From Oscillospiraceae bacterium (GTDB lineage Bacteria > Bacillota > Clostridia > Oscillospirales > Oscillospiraceae): 64,000 nt of DNA. Location: contig JAFQCV010000036.1 of assembly GCA_017416325.1 (NCBI GenBank), positions 1-64,000 of the forward strand, written 5' to 3'. The notes below the pieces were generated by a model. It was not told where the DNA came from and did not search any database. It was given only the letters and a program-made list of their open reading frames with translations. Position numbers and translations under genes: made by a program. The first letter of the stretch is position 1. Each line of letters starts with the position of its first letter. Shown here one piece after another: positions 32,276 through 42,391 of this stretch.

Positions 32276-32557
32276 TCACACCTCATAGTCCGCGCAGTAG
32301 CGCTTGTCCAGCAGATGGGTAAAGTGGGTCTTTGCTTCCTGGTGCAGAGGATGAACAGCATAGTCAGCAAGTGCCTCCTTGCTTTCAAACTCGGAATAGA
32401 GCGCATAGTCGACCTCTTGGTAAGCCTGACGGATCTCCAAGTGCAGCAAGCCGGGGATCTTCCCCACCAGCGGCTCCAGGACAGATGCGATCAGCTTAAC
32501 CGCAGCTTCCTTATCGACACCTTCTTTAAAGTTATACAGAACAACATGCTTAACCAT
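32276..32557 (-). CDS. Dabb (stress-responsive A/B barrel) domain protein
   Basis: A 93-residue protein starting MVKHVVLYNFKEGVDKEAAV at 32557 (ribosome site AAAGGAG; an ATG 15 nt upstream is the start of that site). H4, the ALYSEFESKEALADYAVHP segment and the C-terminal helix match the dimeric Dabb alpha-beta barrel family. These proteins appear in stress responses and in some enzymes. It precedes the ACT and DUF711 genes with a 7-nt gap, so all three are one unit. Confidence 0.9.
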   Translation of the reverse strand: MVKHVVLYNFKEGVDKEAAVKLIASVLEPLVGKIPGLLHLEIRQAYQEVDYALYSEFESKEALADYAVHPLHQEAKTHFTHLLDKRYCADYEV

Positions 32558-32577
32558 AGTAACTCCTTTCATGCAAA

Positions 32578-32607
32578 TACCGGGATCGGCTTAGGCCGAT
32601 CCCGGTA
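32578..32607 (-). terminator. Terminator after ispH-rpsA
   Basis: TACCGGGATCGGC (32578-32590) pairs perfectly with GCCGATCCCGGTA (32595-32607). On the minus strand it follows the ispH-rpsA stop codon and separates it from the Dabb gene. Confidence 0.8.
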
Positions 32608-32618
32608 TGTAGCGTTCC

Positions 32619-34610
32619 TTACTCAGCCTCTACGACTTCTTCTACAGCTTCTTCAGCTTCTTCTACAACTTCGCCAGCTTCTTCATCAGACTCTTCCAGA
32701 AGCGCGCGGATAGACAGAGAGATGCGCTTATTCTCAGCATCTACATCCACGATCTTGACCTGCACATCCTGACCCTCTGCCAGAACATCCTCAGGCTTGC
32801 CGATGCGGCGGTTTGCGATCTGAGAAATGTGGATCAGACCATCAACACCGGGCAGGATCTCGGCAAAAGCACCGAAAGTCATCAGCTTCACGATCTTGGC
32901 ATCCACAACATCACCAACGTTGTAATTGGTCATGAACTGGTTCCAGGGGTTCATCTCAGCAGTCTTGTAACCCAGAGAGATCTTGCGCTTCTCGGGATCA
33001 AAGGAAATAACGTAGACATCGATCTCGTCGCCGACCTTGACCACTTCAGAAGGATTCTTGATGTGATTCCAGCTCAGCTCAGAAACGTGAACCATGCCAT
33101 CGACACCGCCCACATCCACGAAAGCGCCGTAGGAAGTCAGGGACTTAACGGTACCGTGGTACTTCTTGCCTTCCTCGATCTCAGCCCAGATCTTCTCCTG
33201 AGAAGCCTTGCGAGCCTCAGCGTTGACAGCACGAATGGAGCCGATAACACGGCGGCGGGGGCGGTTGACCTCAGTGATCTTCAGGCTGACAGTCTGACCG
33301 ACCATAGCAGCCATGTCGCCGCCCTTGGCAACACCGGACTGGGAAGCGGGAATGAACACGCGGATGCCCTTGATAGTAGCTACCAGGCCGCCCTTGTTCT
33401 CCTCGGTGATAACGCCTTCCACAGTGGTCTTTTCCTCGGCATAAGCAGCCAGTTCATCCCACACCTTGATGCCGTCCAGCTTCTTCTTGCTCAGCTGAAC
33501 AGTGCCTTCCTGATCGTTCACGCGAACAACGAAGACCTCGATCTCGTCGCCCACATGAAGAATGTCCTCAGGCTTCACAGCAGGATCGGTGCTTACTTCA
33601 TCATAAGGGATGTAGCCGGCATGCTTGGTGCCCAGATCAACCTGGACTTCTGTGCCGCCGATACCGGTAACGATGCCAAGAACCTTGTCTCCTGTATTTA
33701 AAGTCTTGATGGACTGCTCCAGGAGTTCTGCAAAGTTTTCCTCCTGCACAGCATCAGCATTGATAATTTCGCTCATTGTCTTATTGACCTCCTTTATTAT
33801 CCACGCAGGCGTTGAAGCGCCGGCGGTGATTCCAGCTTCCGTAATTCCACGGAAAAATTCGGGCTGCAGTTCCGATGCGTTATCCACCAGAACGACCCGA
33901 TCGCAGTGCTCTCTGCAGATCATAGCTAACCGGCCGGTATTGGAGCTTTTGGCATCTCCAACCACAACCATAGCGCCGCAGCGGGCGCTAAGACTGGCCG
34001 CCTCTGTCTGCCGAGATTCTGTTGCTTTGCATATTGTATCAAAGATTTTCAAGTTAGTAAACAGTTTTTTTGCGATTTGTACGCTTTTTTTCCAGGATAT
34101 TTCCGTAGATGTGGTCTGACAGACCATACTAACGGGAGAATTCTCCGGAATATGGGAGTTCTCCGCCCATTCCTGGAGCTCCTGGGCATTTTCAAAAATC
34201 TGGCAATCCTTGCACCAACCGGCTATCCCCTCCACCTCCGGATGAGAGGGTGTACCAATGATGATGGGAAGTCTACCCTCGGCTTCTGCCTTTTCCACAA
34301 TGCCATGGATGCGTTTGACAAAGGGGCAGGTAGCATCCAGGATCTCAACACCGCGTTCTTCCAGCGCCTCGTAAACACTGCGGGCAACACCGTGGGAACG
34401 TATGATCACCGTTGTTCCCGGCTGCGCCTGAGACGGGTCCTCGATCACCTGAACGCCCAATTCGTGAAATCTGTTCACCACATGTCTGTTATGGATGATC
34501 GGTCCCAGGGTAACAACATTCTTGCCTTCCGCTGCCGCTTTTTCTACCAACTCCACCGCGCGGCTGACACCAAAGCAAAAACCTGCGCTTTGGGCAATGG
34601 TTACACTCAT
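32619..34610 (-). CDS. ispH: IspH-RpsA fusion: HMBPP reductase joined to ribosomal protein S1
   Basis: A 663-residue fusion. Residues 1-283 are 4-hydroxy-3-methylbut-2-enyl diphosphate reductase with the [4Fe-4S] cysteines C12, C95 and C194 and the TSxE-type TTSTE motif; it makes IPP and DMAPP for isoprenoids. From about residue 305, four S1 RNA-binding domains follow (starts near LGIVTGIGGTEV, EGVITEENKGG, GTVKSLTSYGAFVDVG and DAKIVKLMTFGAFAEI), with an acidic tail rich in EE. Such fusions are known in Clostridia. The gene is coupled to cmk by a 4-nt overlap. Confidence 0.95.
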   Translation of the reverse strand: MSVTIAQSAGFCFGVSRAVELVEKAAAEGKNVVTLGPIIHNRHVVNRFHELGVQVIEDPSQAQPGTTVIIRSHGVARSVYEALEERGVEILDATCPFVKRIHGIVEKAEAEGRLPIIIGTPSHPEVEGIAGWCKDCQIFENAQELQEWAENSHIPENSPVSMVCQTTSTEISWKKSVQIAKKLFTNLKIFDTICKATESRQTEAASLSARCGAMVVVGDAKSSNTGRLAMICREHCDRVVLVDNASELQPEFFRGITEAGITAGASTPAWIIKEVNKTMSEIINADAVQEENFAELLEQSIKTLNTGDKVLGIVTGIGGTEVQVDLGTKHAGYIPYDEVSTDPAVKPEDILHVGDEIEVFVVRVNDQEGTVQLSKKKLDGIKVWDELAAYAEEKTTVEGVITEENKGGLVATIKGIRVFIPASQSGVAKGGDMAAMVGQTVSLKITEVNRPRRRVIGSIRAVNAEARKASQEKIWAEIEEGKKYHGTVKSLTSYGAFVDVGGVDGMVHVSELSWNHIKNPSEVVKVGDEIDVYVISFDPEKRKISLGYKTAEMNPWNQFMTNYNVGDVVDAKIVKLMTFGAFAEILPGVDGLIHISQIANRRIGKPEDVLAEGQDVQVKIVDVDAENKRISLSIRALLEESDEEAGEVVEEAEEAVEEVVEAE

Positions 34611-35287
34611 ACGCTTACCTTCTTGGCAATGATTTCCCGAATGGCGGCAATAACGGCATCCACATCCATATCCGAGGTGTCCACCTTGACAGAATCCTTC
34701 GCCATTTTCAGCGGTGCGATGGGGCGATGGGTATCCTGGTAGTCCCTCTGCTGAATCTCCTTGAGGATCGTGTCGTAATCCGCTTTCTGACCCTTAGCCA
34801 AAAGCTCGTCCGTACGGCGCTTTGCGCGCACCTCGGGACTTGCCGTCAGGAAAATCTTCACATCTGCCTTAGGCAGCACGACAGTGCCAATATCCCGGCC
34901 ATCCATGATGACATTGTAGGCCTTGGCCACATCACGCTGCATATCCAGCAGCATTTCCCGGACCTCGGGATGGGCAGAAACCAGGGATGCCTTCTGGGAA
35001 ATATCCTGCGTGCGGATCTCACCGGTCACATCCATGCCGTTCATCAGCATATGCTGCAGGCCGTCGGCATCGTATTCGATTTGAATGGTCAGTTCTCCGA
35101 TGTAACGGGACACACCGTCTGCATCCTTAGGACTGACACCCAAAAGATCCAAAAAATAAGCAACCGTGCGGTAGATCGCACCGGTATCCACATACTGATA
35201 GCCCAGTTCCTTGGAAAGTCTTTTTGCAATGGTACTTTTACCTGCGCCGGCAGGTCCGTCGATCGCGATCGCATAGGTTTTCGCCAT
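34607..35287 (-). CDS. cmk: Cytidylate kinase
   Basis: A 226-residue P-loop kinase starting MAKTYAIAIDGPAGAGKSTI at 35287, chosen for the GAGG site 9 nt upstream; longer frames begin inside the preceding gene region. The YQYVDTGAIYR segment, the MDGRDIGTVVLPKADVKIFL motif and the ASPEVRAKRR LID arginines identify cytidylate kinase. It makes CDP/dCDP from CMP/dCMP. Its stop overlaps the ispH-rpsA start as ATGA. Confidence 0.96.
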   Translation of the reverse strand: MAKTYAIAIDGPAGAGKSTIAKRLSKELGYQYVDTGAIYRTVAYFLDLLGVSPKDADGVSRYIGELTIQIEYDADGLQHMLMNGMDVTGEIRTQDISQKASLVSAHPEVREMLLDMQRDVAKAYNVIMDGRDIGTVVLPKADVKIFLTASPEVRAKRRTDELLAKGQKADYDTILKEIQQRDYQDTHRPIAPLKMAKDSVKVDTSDMDVDAVIAAIREIIAKKVSV

Positions 35288-35306
35288 AATTTCCATCCTC
35301 TTTCCC

Positions 35307-36341
35307 TTATCTTTCGTTTCGAAGCTTGGCAAGTGCCGCAGTTTCCGCGGCAATCACCTCTTCCGGGGTCATCCCCAAAACCTTTCCGGTCTCTTCCGGG
35401 GTTTTAGGCAGGCCGCCTTCCAGACCAAAGCGCATAGTCAAAAGCTTTGCTGACTGCTTATCCAACGAGGACAGCAGTTCCGCGATTCGCTGGCGCAGCT
35501 GGAAGTACGCGGTATCCTCCACCGCCTGCCGGTCTTCCTCTTTTTCTGTAACCGGGTCCGGCTGGGCTTTTGCTTTGCTGAGGCTGCGGGCGTTCTCCAG
35601 CATATCCGCAACTAGGGTTGCTTCCTCCACAGTCATATGAAGGCGCTGGGCAATTTCCTCCGGAGTCGGGTTTCTGCCCAGTTCCCCAAGAAGCTGTTCG
35701 TCAACAGACCGGTAATCCTCCACCGCCTGGCGCATTTTTTGTCCTACGCCGTTTGCTCTGGCCTGCAGCGTGATCTGTTTTGCCATAGACTGCGATATCC
35801 ACCAATCCCGATGGGCTTCAAAATCACCGCTATCATAATTCAGAATACTCTGCCACAGACCCATGCTGCCTTCCTGGATCAGATCCATCAGCAGAACACC
35901 ACGGCCTGTATTTTCACAAGCCAGCTCAAAAACTCTGCTTAAAGACAGATTTAACAGTTTTTCCTTTGCCGTTTCATCCCCCTTAGCCATTTGCTCTGCC
36001 AATATGGATATATCTCCAAAGGCGGGAATTTGACTAATTTCCTCCAGATACAGCCGCAGCGGATCTGTTCCCTCCAAATCCCTGAGAAAATCACCGTTTT
36101 TCGCCAGCTGTTCTTCTCTGCGCAGGCGCACCCCGGTTTCCCCGGCAAGGGTCGGTCTGGGAAGCTCTGCAACATCCAAAGTCACATGCATCCGCTCTAA
36201 AGACTGGAAAACATCCTCCAAAGTCTGCTCGTCCTCCCCTTCCAAAAGGGTCAGCAGGCGAACCGCACGAAGAGAACTGCCGGGCTGCAGGGATTGAACT
36301 TCCAGTTCCCAGGCTGTGGGTTCAAATATAAAATCATTCAC
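35307..36341 (-). CDS. Divergent sigma-70 family protein
   Basis: A 344-residue protein starting at GTG 36341 (ribosome site GGAGGATTTTTTGC, overlapping the preceding sigma gene by 8 nt). Residues 12-60 resemble sigma region 1.1. Residues 93-200 correspond to regions 1.2-2.4 with [14 protein letters not shown] conserved. The promoter-melting and -10 recognition part is [18 protein letters not shown] instead of the usual [13 protein letters not shown]. Region 4.2 lacks the arginine-rich SKERARQIE. It is probably a second sigma that uses altered promoters or a regulator of sigma activity. Confidence 0.8.
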   Translation of the reverse strand: MNDFIFEPTAWELEVQSLQPGSSLRAVRLLTLLEGEDEQTLEDVFQSLERMHVTLDVAELPRPTLAGETGVRLRREEQLAKNGDFLRDLEGTDPLRLYLEEISQIPAFGDISILAEQMAKGDETAKEKLLNLSLSRVFELACENTGRGVLLMDLIQEGSMGLWQSILNYDSGDFEAHRDWWISQSMAKQITLQARANGVGQKMRQAVEDYRSVDEQLLGELGRNPTPEEIAQRLHMTVEEATLVADMLENARSLSKAKAQPDPVTEKEEDRQAVEDTAYFQLRQRIAELLSSLDKQSAKLLTMRFGLEGGLPKTPEETGKVLGMTPEEVIAAETAALAKLRNER

Positions 36342-37203
36342 GCAAAAAATCCTCCAATCCCATGCCGGTTCCCAGTTTTTGCAGCTTTTCGATCGCCTCG
36401 TGTTCGATCTGCCTGGCTCGCTCCTTAGAAATTCCCAAAGTCTTTCCAATGGCATCCAAGGAGTAGCTCTGTTCATCCTCCATGCCAAACCGAAGCCGCA
36501 AAACTTGCTGTTGGCGCTCAGTAAGCTGGGATAACAGTCTGTTGATAGACTGGACAAGCTCCTCCCGCACCAGATCTTCATAGGGCTGTGTTGCGCGACT
36601 ATCTGTCAAAAACGCCCCAAGTGTGCCTTCATCTTCGCCAGCCGGGGCATCCAGTGAGCAAATTTCCGGAACCAGCCCCAATAACTGAACCACTTTTTCC
36701 TTCGGTATATGGCAAACCTCCGCCAGTTCGTCCATACTGGGCTGCGTCCCGTTCTTTTGCAAAAGCTCTGTATTCGCAGAAGAGATCATACGGATTTTTT
36801 CCGCAGTATGTTCCGGCACGCGGATCAACGCATACCCGGCAATACACCGGGTAATCCCTTGGCGAATCCACTTAGTAGCATAAGTAGAAAACCGATAATC
36901 CAAAGTGTAATCAAATTTCCGTGCCGCAGTAAGTAAACCAATACTGCCTTCCTGAATCAGATCCAGAAGCGGCACACCGCGACCGGCATACTCCTTGGCC
37001 ATGGATACCACCAGCCGAAGATTGGCATTGACCATTTGCCGAATGGCATTTTCATCTCCGTCCGCGCAGCGGCGCGCCAATTCCCACTCTTCCCGGGGGG
37101 TTAACCGGGGGTACTGCCGAATCTCTGACAAATACTGACGCACATCATCCTCACCGGCAACAGCTGTCGGCTTCGGCTGTTTCGTAAGCAGCTGTGATGT
37201 CAT
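36334..37203 (-). CDS. rpoD: Sigma-70 factor RpoD/SigA type, short form
   Basis: A 289-residue sigma factor lacking region 1.1. Region 1.2 begins at [20 protein letters not shown], region 2 contains [38 protein letters not shown] and [13 protein letters not shown], region 3 follows, and region 4 has [15 protein letters not shown] and [14 protein letters not shown]. All promoter-binding helices look functional. It lies directly after dnaG with a 4-nt overlap, the usual position of the housekeeping sigma gene. Being about 80 residues shorter than SigA, it may still be the primary factor. Confidence 0.9.
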   Translation of the reverse strand: MTSQLLTKQPKPTAVAGEDDVRQYLSEIRQYPRLTPREEWELARRCADGDENAIRQMVNANLRLVVSMAKEYAGRGVPLLDLIQEGSIGLLTAARKFDYTLDYRFSTYATKWIRQGITRCIAGYALIRVPEHTAEKIRMISSANTELLQKNGTQPSMDELAEVCHIPKEKVVQLLGLVPEICSLDAPAGEDEGTLGAFLTDSRATQPYEDLVREELVQSINRLLSQLTERQQQVLRLRFGMEDEQSYSLDAIGKTLGISKERARQIEHEAIEKLQKLGTGMGLEDFLRE

Positions 37204-38951
37204 GTCCTGATTCCTTTTCTTTCTTTGAGCTTATTTTGATAGGCCAAAAGATCATCCTCTGTTGTAACACCGGCCGCCTGATGCTCTGCAAGCACCGTCC
37301 GGACACAGTCAGAAAATGCCTGCTCACTGACAGGGCCTTCATGTCTTTGCAGCATCCCGGTAATATGAGAGATCTCTTCGCCGGTCATATCCTCCAGCAC
37401 CGCGACAGAGACCTCCAAACCTTGGCTGGCTCTGCTACGCAGCTGACCGTAAACACGTCCCAGCAAACCGGAGGAAAAATGCTCAGCCTTCAGCTCCTCC
37501 GCCTTAGCCAGCAGCGCCGGTTCCCGAAGGATCTGTGTGAGAATCGTCTCCTCCGCCATTGCGGATTTCATATTGTCATAACGGATGGTTCGAAACTTAG
37601 GCTGCAAAGCACGTGCCGGAGCCAGATCGATCTTTTCCTGCTTTTTCTTCTCGGTGGAAAGACGCCGCTTGAAGGCTCTGTTTACCTCCAGCTTCATGGC
37701 TTCTACACTGATTTTCGCCGTTTCCGCCACCCGGGCGCTGTAAACCTCCCGCTGAACTGCGCTGCCAAGGGTACAAATCAGGTCGGCAGATTCCTGCAGG
37801 AACTTTACTTTCTGCTCGTCCTGATTCAGATCATATTTTTTAAAAATGGCATTGAGCTGGTATTCTACCCGGTTGGAAGATCCCTCCAGCAGGAGCTTAA
37901 ATCTGTCCGCGCCGAATTTTTTCAAAAACTCATCCGGGTCTTTTGCATCCTGGATCTGGAGGACTTTCACATGCAGGCCAGCCTTTTCCAAAATGGGAAT
38001 TGCCCGCTTGGTGGCATTTTGCCCTGCCTGGTCTCCGTCATAGATCAAGACAACCTGCTCCGTATACCGGGTAAGCAGCGCCGCCTGTTCTTCTGTCAGG
38101 CTGGTGCCCAAAGAAGCTATGGCATTATCAAAGCCGTACTGATGAAGCGCAACCACATCGATATTGCCTTCTACCAGAATCAGAAAGCCTTGCTTGGTTT
38201 TCTTGGCAAGATTCAAGCCGAACAGATTCTTCCGCTTATTAAAGATCATAGTTTCGGGAGAATTGAGGTATTTTGCGGCATCCGAATCATTTTTAATGAT
38301 TCGGCCGCCAAAAGCAATTACATTTCCTCGAACATCGATGATGGGAAACATCAGCCTGTCCCGGAAACGGTCAAAAAGGTTACCGTTCTTCTGAGAAACA
38401 GAAACCAAGCCGGAATCCTTTAGTTCCTGTTCGGTATATCCTTTGGCGCGCATTGCCTTGACCAAAGAATCCCAACTGTCCGGCGCATAGCCGACACCAA
38501 AGGTGGTTAAAATCCCCCGGGACATCCCCCGGCCCAAGGCGTACTCCAGAGCTTTGGCGCCCACAGGCGCATACAGCTGGGCATGGAAGAACCGGGCAGC
38601 TTCCTTATGCAGCGCCCACAGGCGCTCCTGCTGCTGATAACGGCTCTGATACTGCTCATCCTCCGGCACAGTCATACCGGCTCGCTTAGCAAGCGCACGG
38701 ACGGCATCCGGGTAGCTGAGGCCCTCCACTTCCATTTGGAAGTTAATTACACCGCCGCCCTTGTGGCAGCCAAAACAGTAATAGATCCCCTTATCCGGCG
38801 CAACGGAAAAGGATGCTGTTTTCTCCCCGTGGAAGGGGCACAGGCCAAATAGATTCGCACCGCTGCGTTTCAGTTGTATATACTGACCAACTACATCCTC
38901 AATAGGATTTCTGGTCACCAGCTCATCAATAAATGAAGGTGGAAATGCCAT
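37200..38951 (-). CDS. dnaG: DNA primase DnaG
   Basis: A 583-residue primase with an N-terminal CHC2 zinc finger (C38, H41, C59, C62), followed by the RNA polymerase core with the TOPRIM motifs [14 protein letters not shown] and [10 protein letters not shown], and a C-terminal helicase-interaction domain. It synthesises RNA primers for the replication fork with DnaB. Its stop overlaps the rpoD start by 4 nt. The macromolecular synthesis order dnaG-rpoD is conserved in many bacteria; here rpsU lies elsewhere (51583). Confidence 0.97.
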   Translation of the reverse strand: MAFPPSFIDELVTRNPIEDVVGQYIQLKRSGANLFGLCPFHGEKTASFSVAPDKGIYYCFGCHKGGGVINFQMEVEGLSYPDAVRALAKRAGMTVPEDEQYQSRYQQQERLWALHKEAARFFHAQLYAPVGAKALEYALGRGMSRGILTTFGVGYAPDSWDSLVKAMRAKGYTEQELKDSGLVSVSQKNGNLFDRFRDRLMFPIIDVRGNVIAFGGRIIKNDSDAAKYLNSPETMIFNKRKNLFGLNLAKKTKQGFLILVEGNIDVVALHQYGFDNAIASLGTSLTEEQAALLTRYTEQVVLIYDGDQAGQNATKRAIPILEKAGLHVKVLQIQDAKDPDEFLKKFGADRFKLLLEGSSNRVEYQLNAIFKKYDLNQDEQKVKFLQESADLICTLGSAVQREVYSARVAETAKISVEAMKLEVNRAFKRRLSTEKKKQEKIDLAPARALQPKFRTIRYDNMKSAMAEETILTQILREPALLAKAEELKAEHFSSGLLGRVYGQLRSRASQGLEVSVAVLEDMTGEEISHITGMLQRHEGPVSEQAFSDCVRTVLAEHQAAGVTTEDDLLAYQNKLKERKGIRT

Positions 38952-38994
38952 AAATGCCCCTCCTTTCTGTTAACCGAAATATTATATCATATTA

Positions 38995-40005
38995 TTACCG
39001 AACTTGCCAACCATTCGGCACAAAAATCTCTGTAAATTTATCCACAGCATACTTATCTGTCATGCCGGCTATGTAGTCACACACCGTACGCTCCATGCCG
39101 TCAAAGCTCAGCTGCGGCTGGAAATCCTCCGGCAGTTCCTCTGGATGGCTCATGTAGTAAGCAAACATTCGCGAGAGCATATCTTTGGCCTTGCTCTCCT
39201 CACCCTTTGCCACAGGGTTGCGGTATACCTTTTCAAACATATAACTACGCAGATCCCGAAGAGCATTTTCCACCTCAGGAGAAATGGCAACCGCACCGGC
39301 TTCCCGAGAAGTTAGGATAATATCACAAACCAGGGTGTTGATCCGCTGGCTGTGCGTTGTGCCAAGAACTGCCGTTATTCCCTTAGGAATATCAGTATCG
39401 CAAAGGATCCCGGCACGGATAGCATCATCAATATCGTGATTCACATAGGCGATCTGATCGGAACGGCGCACCACCTGTCCTTCCAGGGTTTCCGGCAGTT
39501 CCTCGCCGGTATGACATAAAATACCGTTACGAACCTCGAAGCTCAAATTCAGGCCTTTTCCGTCATTTTCCAGCAGATCCACCACCCGAAGGCTCTGCTC
39601 ATTATGCCGAAAAGGCTTACCAAGGCAAGCAGACAGCGCCACTTCACCCGCATGGCCGAAGGGGGTATGTCCCAGGTCATGGCCCATGGCGATGGCTTCC
39701 GCCAAATTCTCATTAAGGCCCAATGCCAGGGTAATGGTTCTGGCGATTCTGGTCACTTCCAAAGTGTGGGTCATCCGGGTGCGGTAATGATCTCCCTCCG
39801 GACGCAGAAACACCTGGGTCTTATGCATCAGCCGCCGGAAGGCTTTACAGTGAACGATCCGGTCGGTATCCCGCTGATAGCAGGTACGTACATCCATATC
39901 CCGGGGTTCCTCCGGCTGAAGACGGCCTTTGCTTTGATCCGAAAAAGCCGCGAGAGGATTGAGTCTTCTATGTTCCATCCGTTCCAGTTCTTCCCGTACT
40001 GTCAT
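38995..40005 (-). CDS. dgt: dGTP triphosphohydrolase (dGTPase)
   Basis: A 336-residue HD-domain protein starting MTVREELERMEHRRLNPLAA at 40005 (GGAGG upstream). The QRDTDRIVHCKAFRRL motif, HTLEVTRIARTI and the GHDLGHTPFGHAGE HD residues are those of Dgt-like enzymes. It hydrolyses dGTP or other dNTPs to nucleoside and triphosphate and tunes dNTP pools. It is upstream of dnaG and downstream of the YigZ-family gene in one transcription unit. Confidence 0.95.
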   Translation of the reverse strand: MTVREELERMEHRRLNPLAAFSDQSKGRLQPEEPRDMDVRTCYQRDTDRIVHCKAFRRLMHKTQVFLRPEGDHYRTRMTHTLEVTRIARTITLALGLNENLAEAIAMGHDLGHTPFGHAGEVALSACLGKPFRHNEQSLRVVDLLENDGKGLNLSFEVRNGILCHTGEELPETLEGQVVRRSDQIAYVNHDIDDAIRAGILCDTDIPKGITAVLGTTHSQRINTLVCDIILTSREAGAVAISPEVENALRDLRSYMFEKVYRNPVAKGEESKAKDMLSRMFAYYMSHPEELPEDFQPQLSFDGMERTVCDYIAGMTDKYAVDKFTEIFVPNGWQVR

Positions 40006-40019
40006 GCTTGTTCCTCCCA

Positions 40020-40652
40020 TCAGTCATTTAGCACCGGAAATGCCCGGTATTCCTGTCCGGTTTCCATACCCTCCAGGGTGGCTGCGGACATATCCGTCAG
40101 TCTGTCCAAAAACGGTTGCGCCTGCGCCTGTGGCATCAGAATTTCCAGCTCCACATCCGCGGCAAACTGGGTATCCCGGATGATCCCCCCGAAGGCAGCC
40201 ACTTCCAGCTTTACACGCTCATAAAAAGAATAGGGACAGGGTACATACAGCACCGTCCAGACACGCTTCATGGATTTGCCTGCGGCATCCACCGCGATCT
40301 TCGCGCCTTTGGTATAGGCACGAACTAAGCCACCAGCACCCAACAAAATGCCGCCAAAGTACCGGGTCACCACACAGACCACGTTATAAAGGCCTTCTCT
40401 TTGCAGCACCTGCAGCATAGGCATACCGGCAGTTCCTCCCGGTTCTCCGTCATCGGAGAACCGAACCGCGCCGTCCCGGATAATATACGCCCAACAGTTG
40501 TGCGTTGCATCGTAATGCTGTTTTTTCATCTGCTGGATCTTTTCCAGCGCCGCTTCCTCAGTTTCCACCTGCCAGATCCGGCCAATGAAACGGGACTTTT
40601 TTTCTGTAAATTCATCCTCGCCGTAGCCGGTAGGGACAAGATATTCCTCCAA
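40020..40652 (-). CDS. YigZ/IMPACT family protein
   Basis: A 210-residue protein with MEEYLVPTGYGEDEFTEKKS at its start, the HNCWAYIIRDGAVRFSDDGE core, EPGGTAGMPML and YFGGILLGAGGLVRAYT, all typical of the UPF0029/YigZ family. It has an N-terminal Impact domain and a C-terminal DUF1949-type ferredoxin-like domain from about residue 135. Related proteins bind nucleic acids or translation factors; the exact role is open. It lies 3 nt downstream of hflX. Confidence 0.93.
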   Translation of the reverse strand: MEEYLVPTGYGEDEFTEKKSRFIGRIWQVETEEAALEKIQQMKKQHYDATHNCWAYIIRDGAVRFSDDGEPGGTAGMPMLQVLQREGLYNVVCVVTRYFGGILLGAGGLVRAYTKGAKIAVDAAGKSMKRVWTVLYVPCPYSFYERVKLEVAAFGGIIRDTQFAADVELEILMPQAQAQPFLDRLTDMSAATLEGMETGQEYRAFPVLND

Positions 40653-40655
40653 GGT

Positions 40656-41921
40656 TTACCACTCCCCTGTGATATAATCCTTCAGTCTTCCGTATAGGAT
40701 CGGGTCTAAAACCGCCTCCACCTGAATTCCTTCTGCCGTGTACTCTACCTGCAGTACCTGTGCGCTGCTGTGCAGGGTGTCGATCAGACCGCCGTTTGCA
40801 TAAGGCACAACCAAGCGAACATGATGACGGCTGTGTCCCAACGCTTTTTCTACAGCAGAAAGGAACGCTTCCATTCCGTAGCCTTTGGCTGCAGATACCG
40901 CTACAATGTTTTCCCCGGTGGGAATCTGCTCACGGGTCACCAGATCCGCTTTATTATAGCACTGAAGCACCGGCGTGCCGGGCTTTGCCAGCTGAGAGAT
41001 CAGCTTGTCCACCACCGCAATATGCTCTTCCCGGTTGGGATCGGCGCTGTCGATCACATGGATCAGAAGATCGGCATACTCCAGTTCCTCCAAAGTTGCG
41101 CGGAAGGCATCCACCAAGTGGTGGGGCAGCTTGGCGATAAAACCAACCGTATCGGTTAAAATCACATCCAGATTGTCAGAAACCGTCAATTGTCTGGATG
41201 TGGTATCCAGAGTGTCAAACAGACGGTTATTGGCAGGAATACCTGCGCCGGTGAGCTGATTGAGCAAGGTGGATTTGCCTGCGTTGGTATAGCCAACGAT
41301 TGCCACTACCGGCACGGAATTTTTCATACGCCGTTCTCTTTGAACACCGCGGACATGGCGCACCTGCTCCAGCTCCTGCTCCAACCGGCTGATCCGCTCC
41401 CGGATGTGCCGGCGGTCGGATTCCAGCTTCGTCTCACCGGGGCCCCGGGTGCCGATACCGCCACCCTGACGGGACAAGGACGCGCCCATGCCGGAAAGCC
41501 GGGGAAGCAAATATTTGTACTGCGCCAGTTCTACCTGAAGACGGCCTTCCTTGGTTCTGGCCCTCTGGGCAAATATATCCAGGATCAACGCGCTGCGGTC
41601 CAGAACCGTAACGCCGATAATGTCCTCCAACGCCCGGATATTCCCCGGGGAAAGTTCATTATCAAAGACCACCATGGTAGACCCGGTTGCTTCCACAAGC
41701 ATCCGCACTTCCTGCGCCTTACCCTCGCCGATAAAGCTATGCGGATCGGGAGTATGGCGATTCTGTAATATCTTACCAGTACAGAATCCTCCGGCGGTCT
41801 CCAAAAGGGCATCCAGCTCCTCCAGCGTTTCATCCGTGGCGGTTTGTTCCTTTGTAAAGCAGTCCGCGTTCAGTCCCACAAGGACCGCCCGCTCCTGCAC
41901 CGTTTCAAAATCTGATTCCAT
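40656..41921 (-). CDS. hflX: GTPase HflX
   Basis: A 421-residue GTPase. An N-terminal HflX domain with IGEGKAQEVRMLVEATG and LSPGNIRALEDIIGV leads to the conserved glycine-rich GGGIGTRGPGETKLE stretch, a coiled coil and the G domain with AIVGYTNAGKSTLLNQL, DTVGFIAKLP and NKAD. HflX binds the 50S subunit and rescues or splits stalled 70S ribosomes under stress. It is the first gene of the hflX-yigZ-dgt-dnaG minus-strand run. Confidence 0.97.
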   Translation of the reverse strand: MESDFETVQERAVLVGLNADCFTKEQTATDETLEELDALLETAGGFCTGKILQNRHTPDPHSFIGEGKAQEVRMLVEATGSTMVVFDNELSPGNIRALEDIIGVTVLDRSALILDIFAQRARTKEGRLQVELAQYKYLLPRLSGMGASLSRQGGGIGTRGPGETKLESDRRHIRERISRLEQELEQVRHVRGVQRERRMKNSVPVVAIVGYTNAGKSTLLNQLTGAGIPANNRLFDTLDTTSRQLTVSDNLDVILTDTVGFIAKLPHHLVDAFRATLEELEYADLLIHVIDSADPNREEHIAVVDKLISQLAKPGTPVLQCYNKADLVTREQIPTGENIVAVSAAKGYGMEAFLSAVEKALGHSRHHVRLVVPYANGGLIDTLHSSAQVLQVEYTAEGIQVEAVLDPILYGRLKDYITGEW

Positions 41922-42023
41922 AACGCCTCCGTTTTACTGCACCGTATAGGAACAAATACAAATTATATTGAATTATATCATATATTTCCCTATACAGGCA
42001 ATCTTTTCGACAAAAATATACAA

Positions 42024-42056
42024 AAAATCCGCACCACGTTACGCAGTGCGGATTTT
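42024..42056 (-). terminator. Terminator of the L31 gene
   Basis: AAAATCCGCAC (42024-42034) pairs with GTGCGGATTTT (42046-42056), with an 11-nt loop, just after the rpmE stop codon on the minus strand. Confidence 0.85.
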
Positions 42057-42061
42057 CGCTC

Positions 42062-42262
42062 TTACTTTATGCCAAAACGCTTGTTGAAGCGATCAACACG
42101 TCCACCGGTGTCAACCAGCTTCTGCTTGCCGGTATAGAAAGGGTGGCACTTGGAGCAGATCTCAACGCGGATGTCCTTCTTGGTGGAACCGGTAGTAAAG
42201 ACATTGCCACAGGCACAGCGAATGGTGGTCTGTTCGTAATTGGGATGGATACCTTCCTTCAT
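42062..42262 (-). CDS. rpmE: Ribosomal protein bL31
   Basis: A 66-residue protein starting [20 protein letters not shown] at 42262, with AGAGGTGAACGA upstream; a longer frame extends without support. RCACGN and [11 protein letters not shown] supply four cysteines, so this is the zinc-binding (C+) form of L31. It joins the 50S subunit at the intersubunit bridge. It is monocistronic, between a terminator and an intergenic region of about 130 nt. Confidence 0.97.
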   Translation of the reverse strand: MKEGIHPNYEQTTIRCACGNVFTTGSTKKDIRVEICSKCHPFYTGKQKLVDTGGRVDRFNKRFGIK

Positions 42263-42391
42263 TTCGTTCACCTCTTTCTTATCAGGTAAAAGGGCATAAT
42301 TACCCTTAGCAATCTTCAATCGCCCGGATATCATAACATATCCATACAGGAAATGCAAGTGTTTTTTTCGGAATTTTGCAGAAAATCCGGA

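Noticed and set aside
36342..36581. 80-residue N-terminal extension of the second sigma protein
   Set aside because: It lies inside the coding sequence of the first sigma gene in another frame and has no ribosome site; the GTG at 36341 has a good one.
37194..38423. 409-codon plus-strand frame opposite dnaG
   Set aside because: Shadow of dnaG; the primase motifs are on the minus strand.
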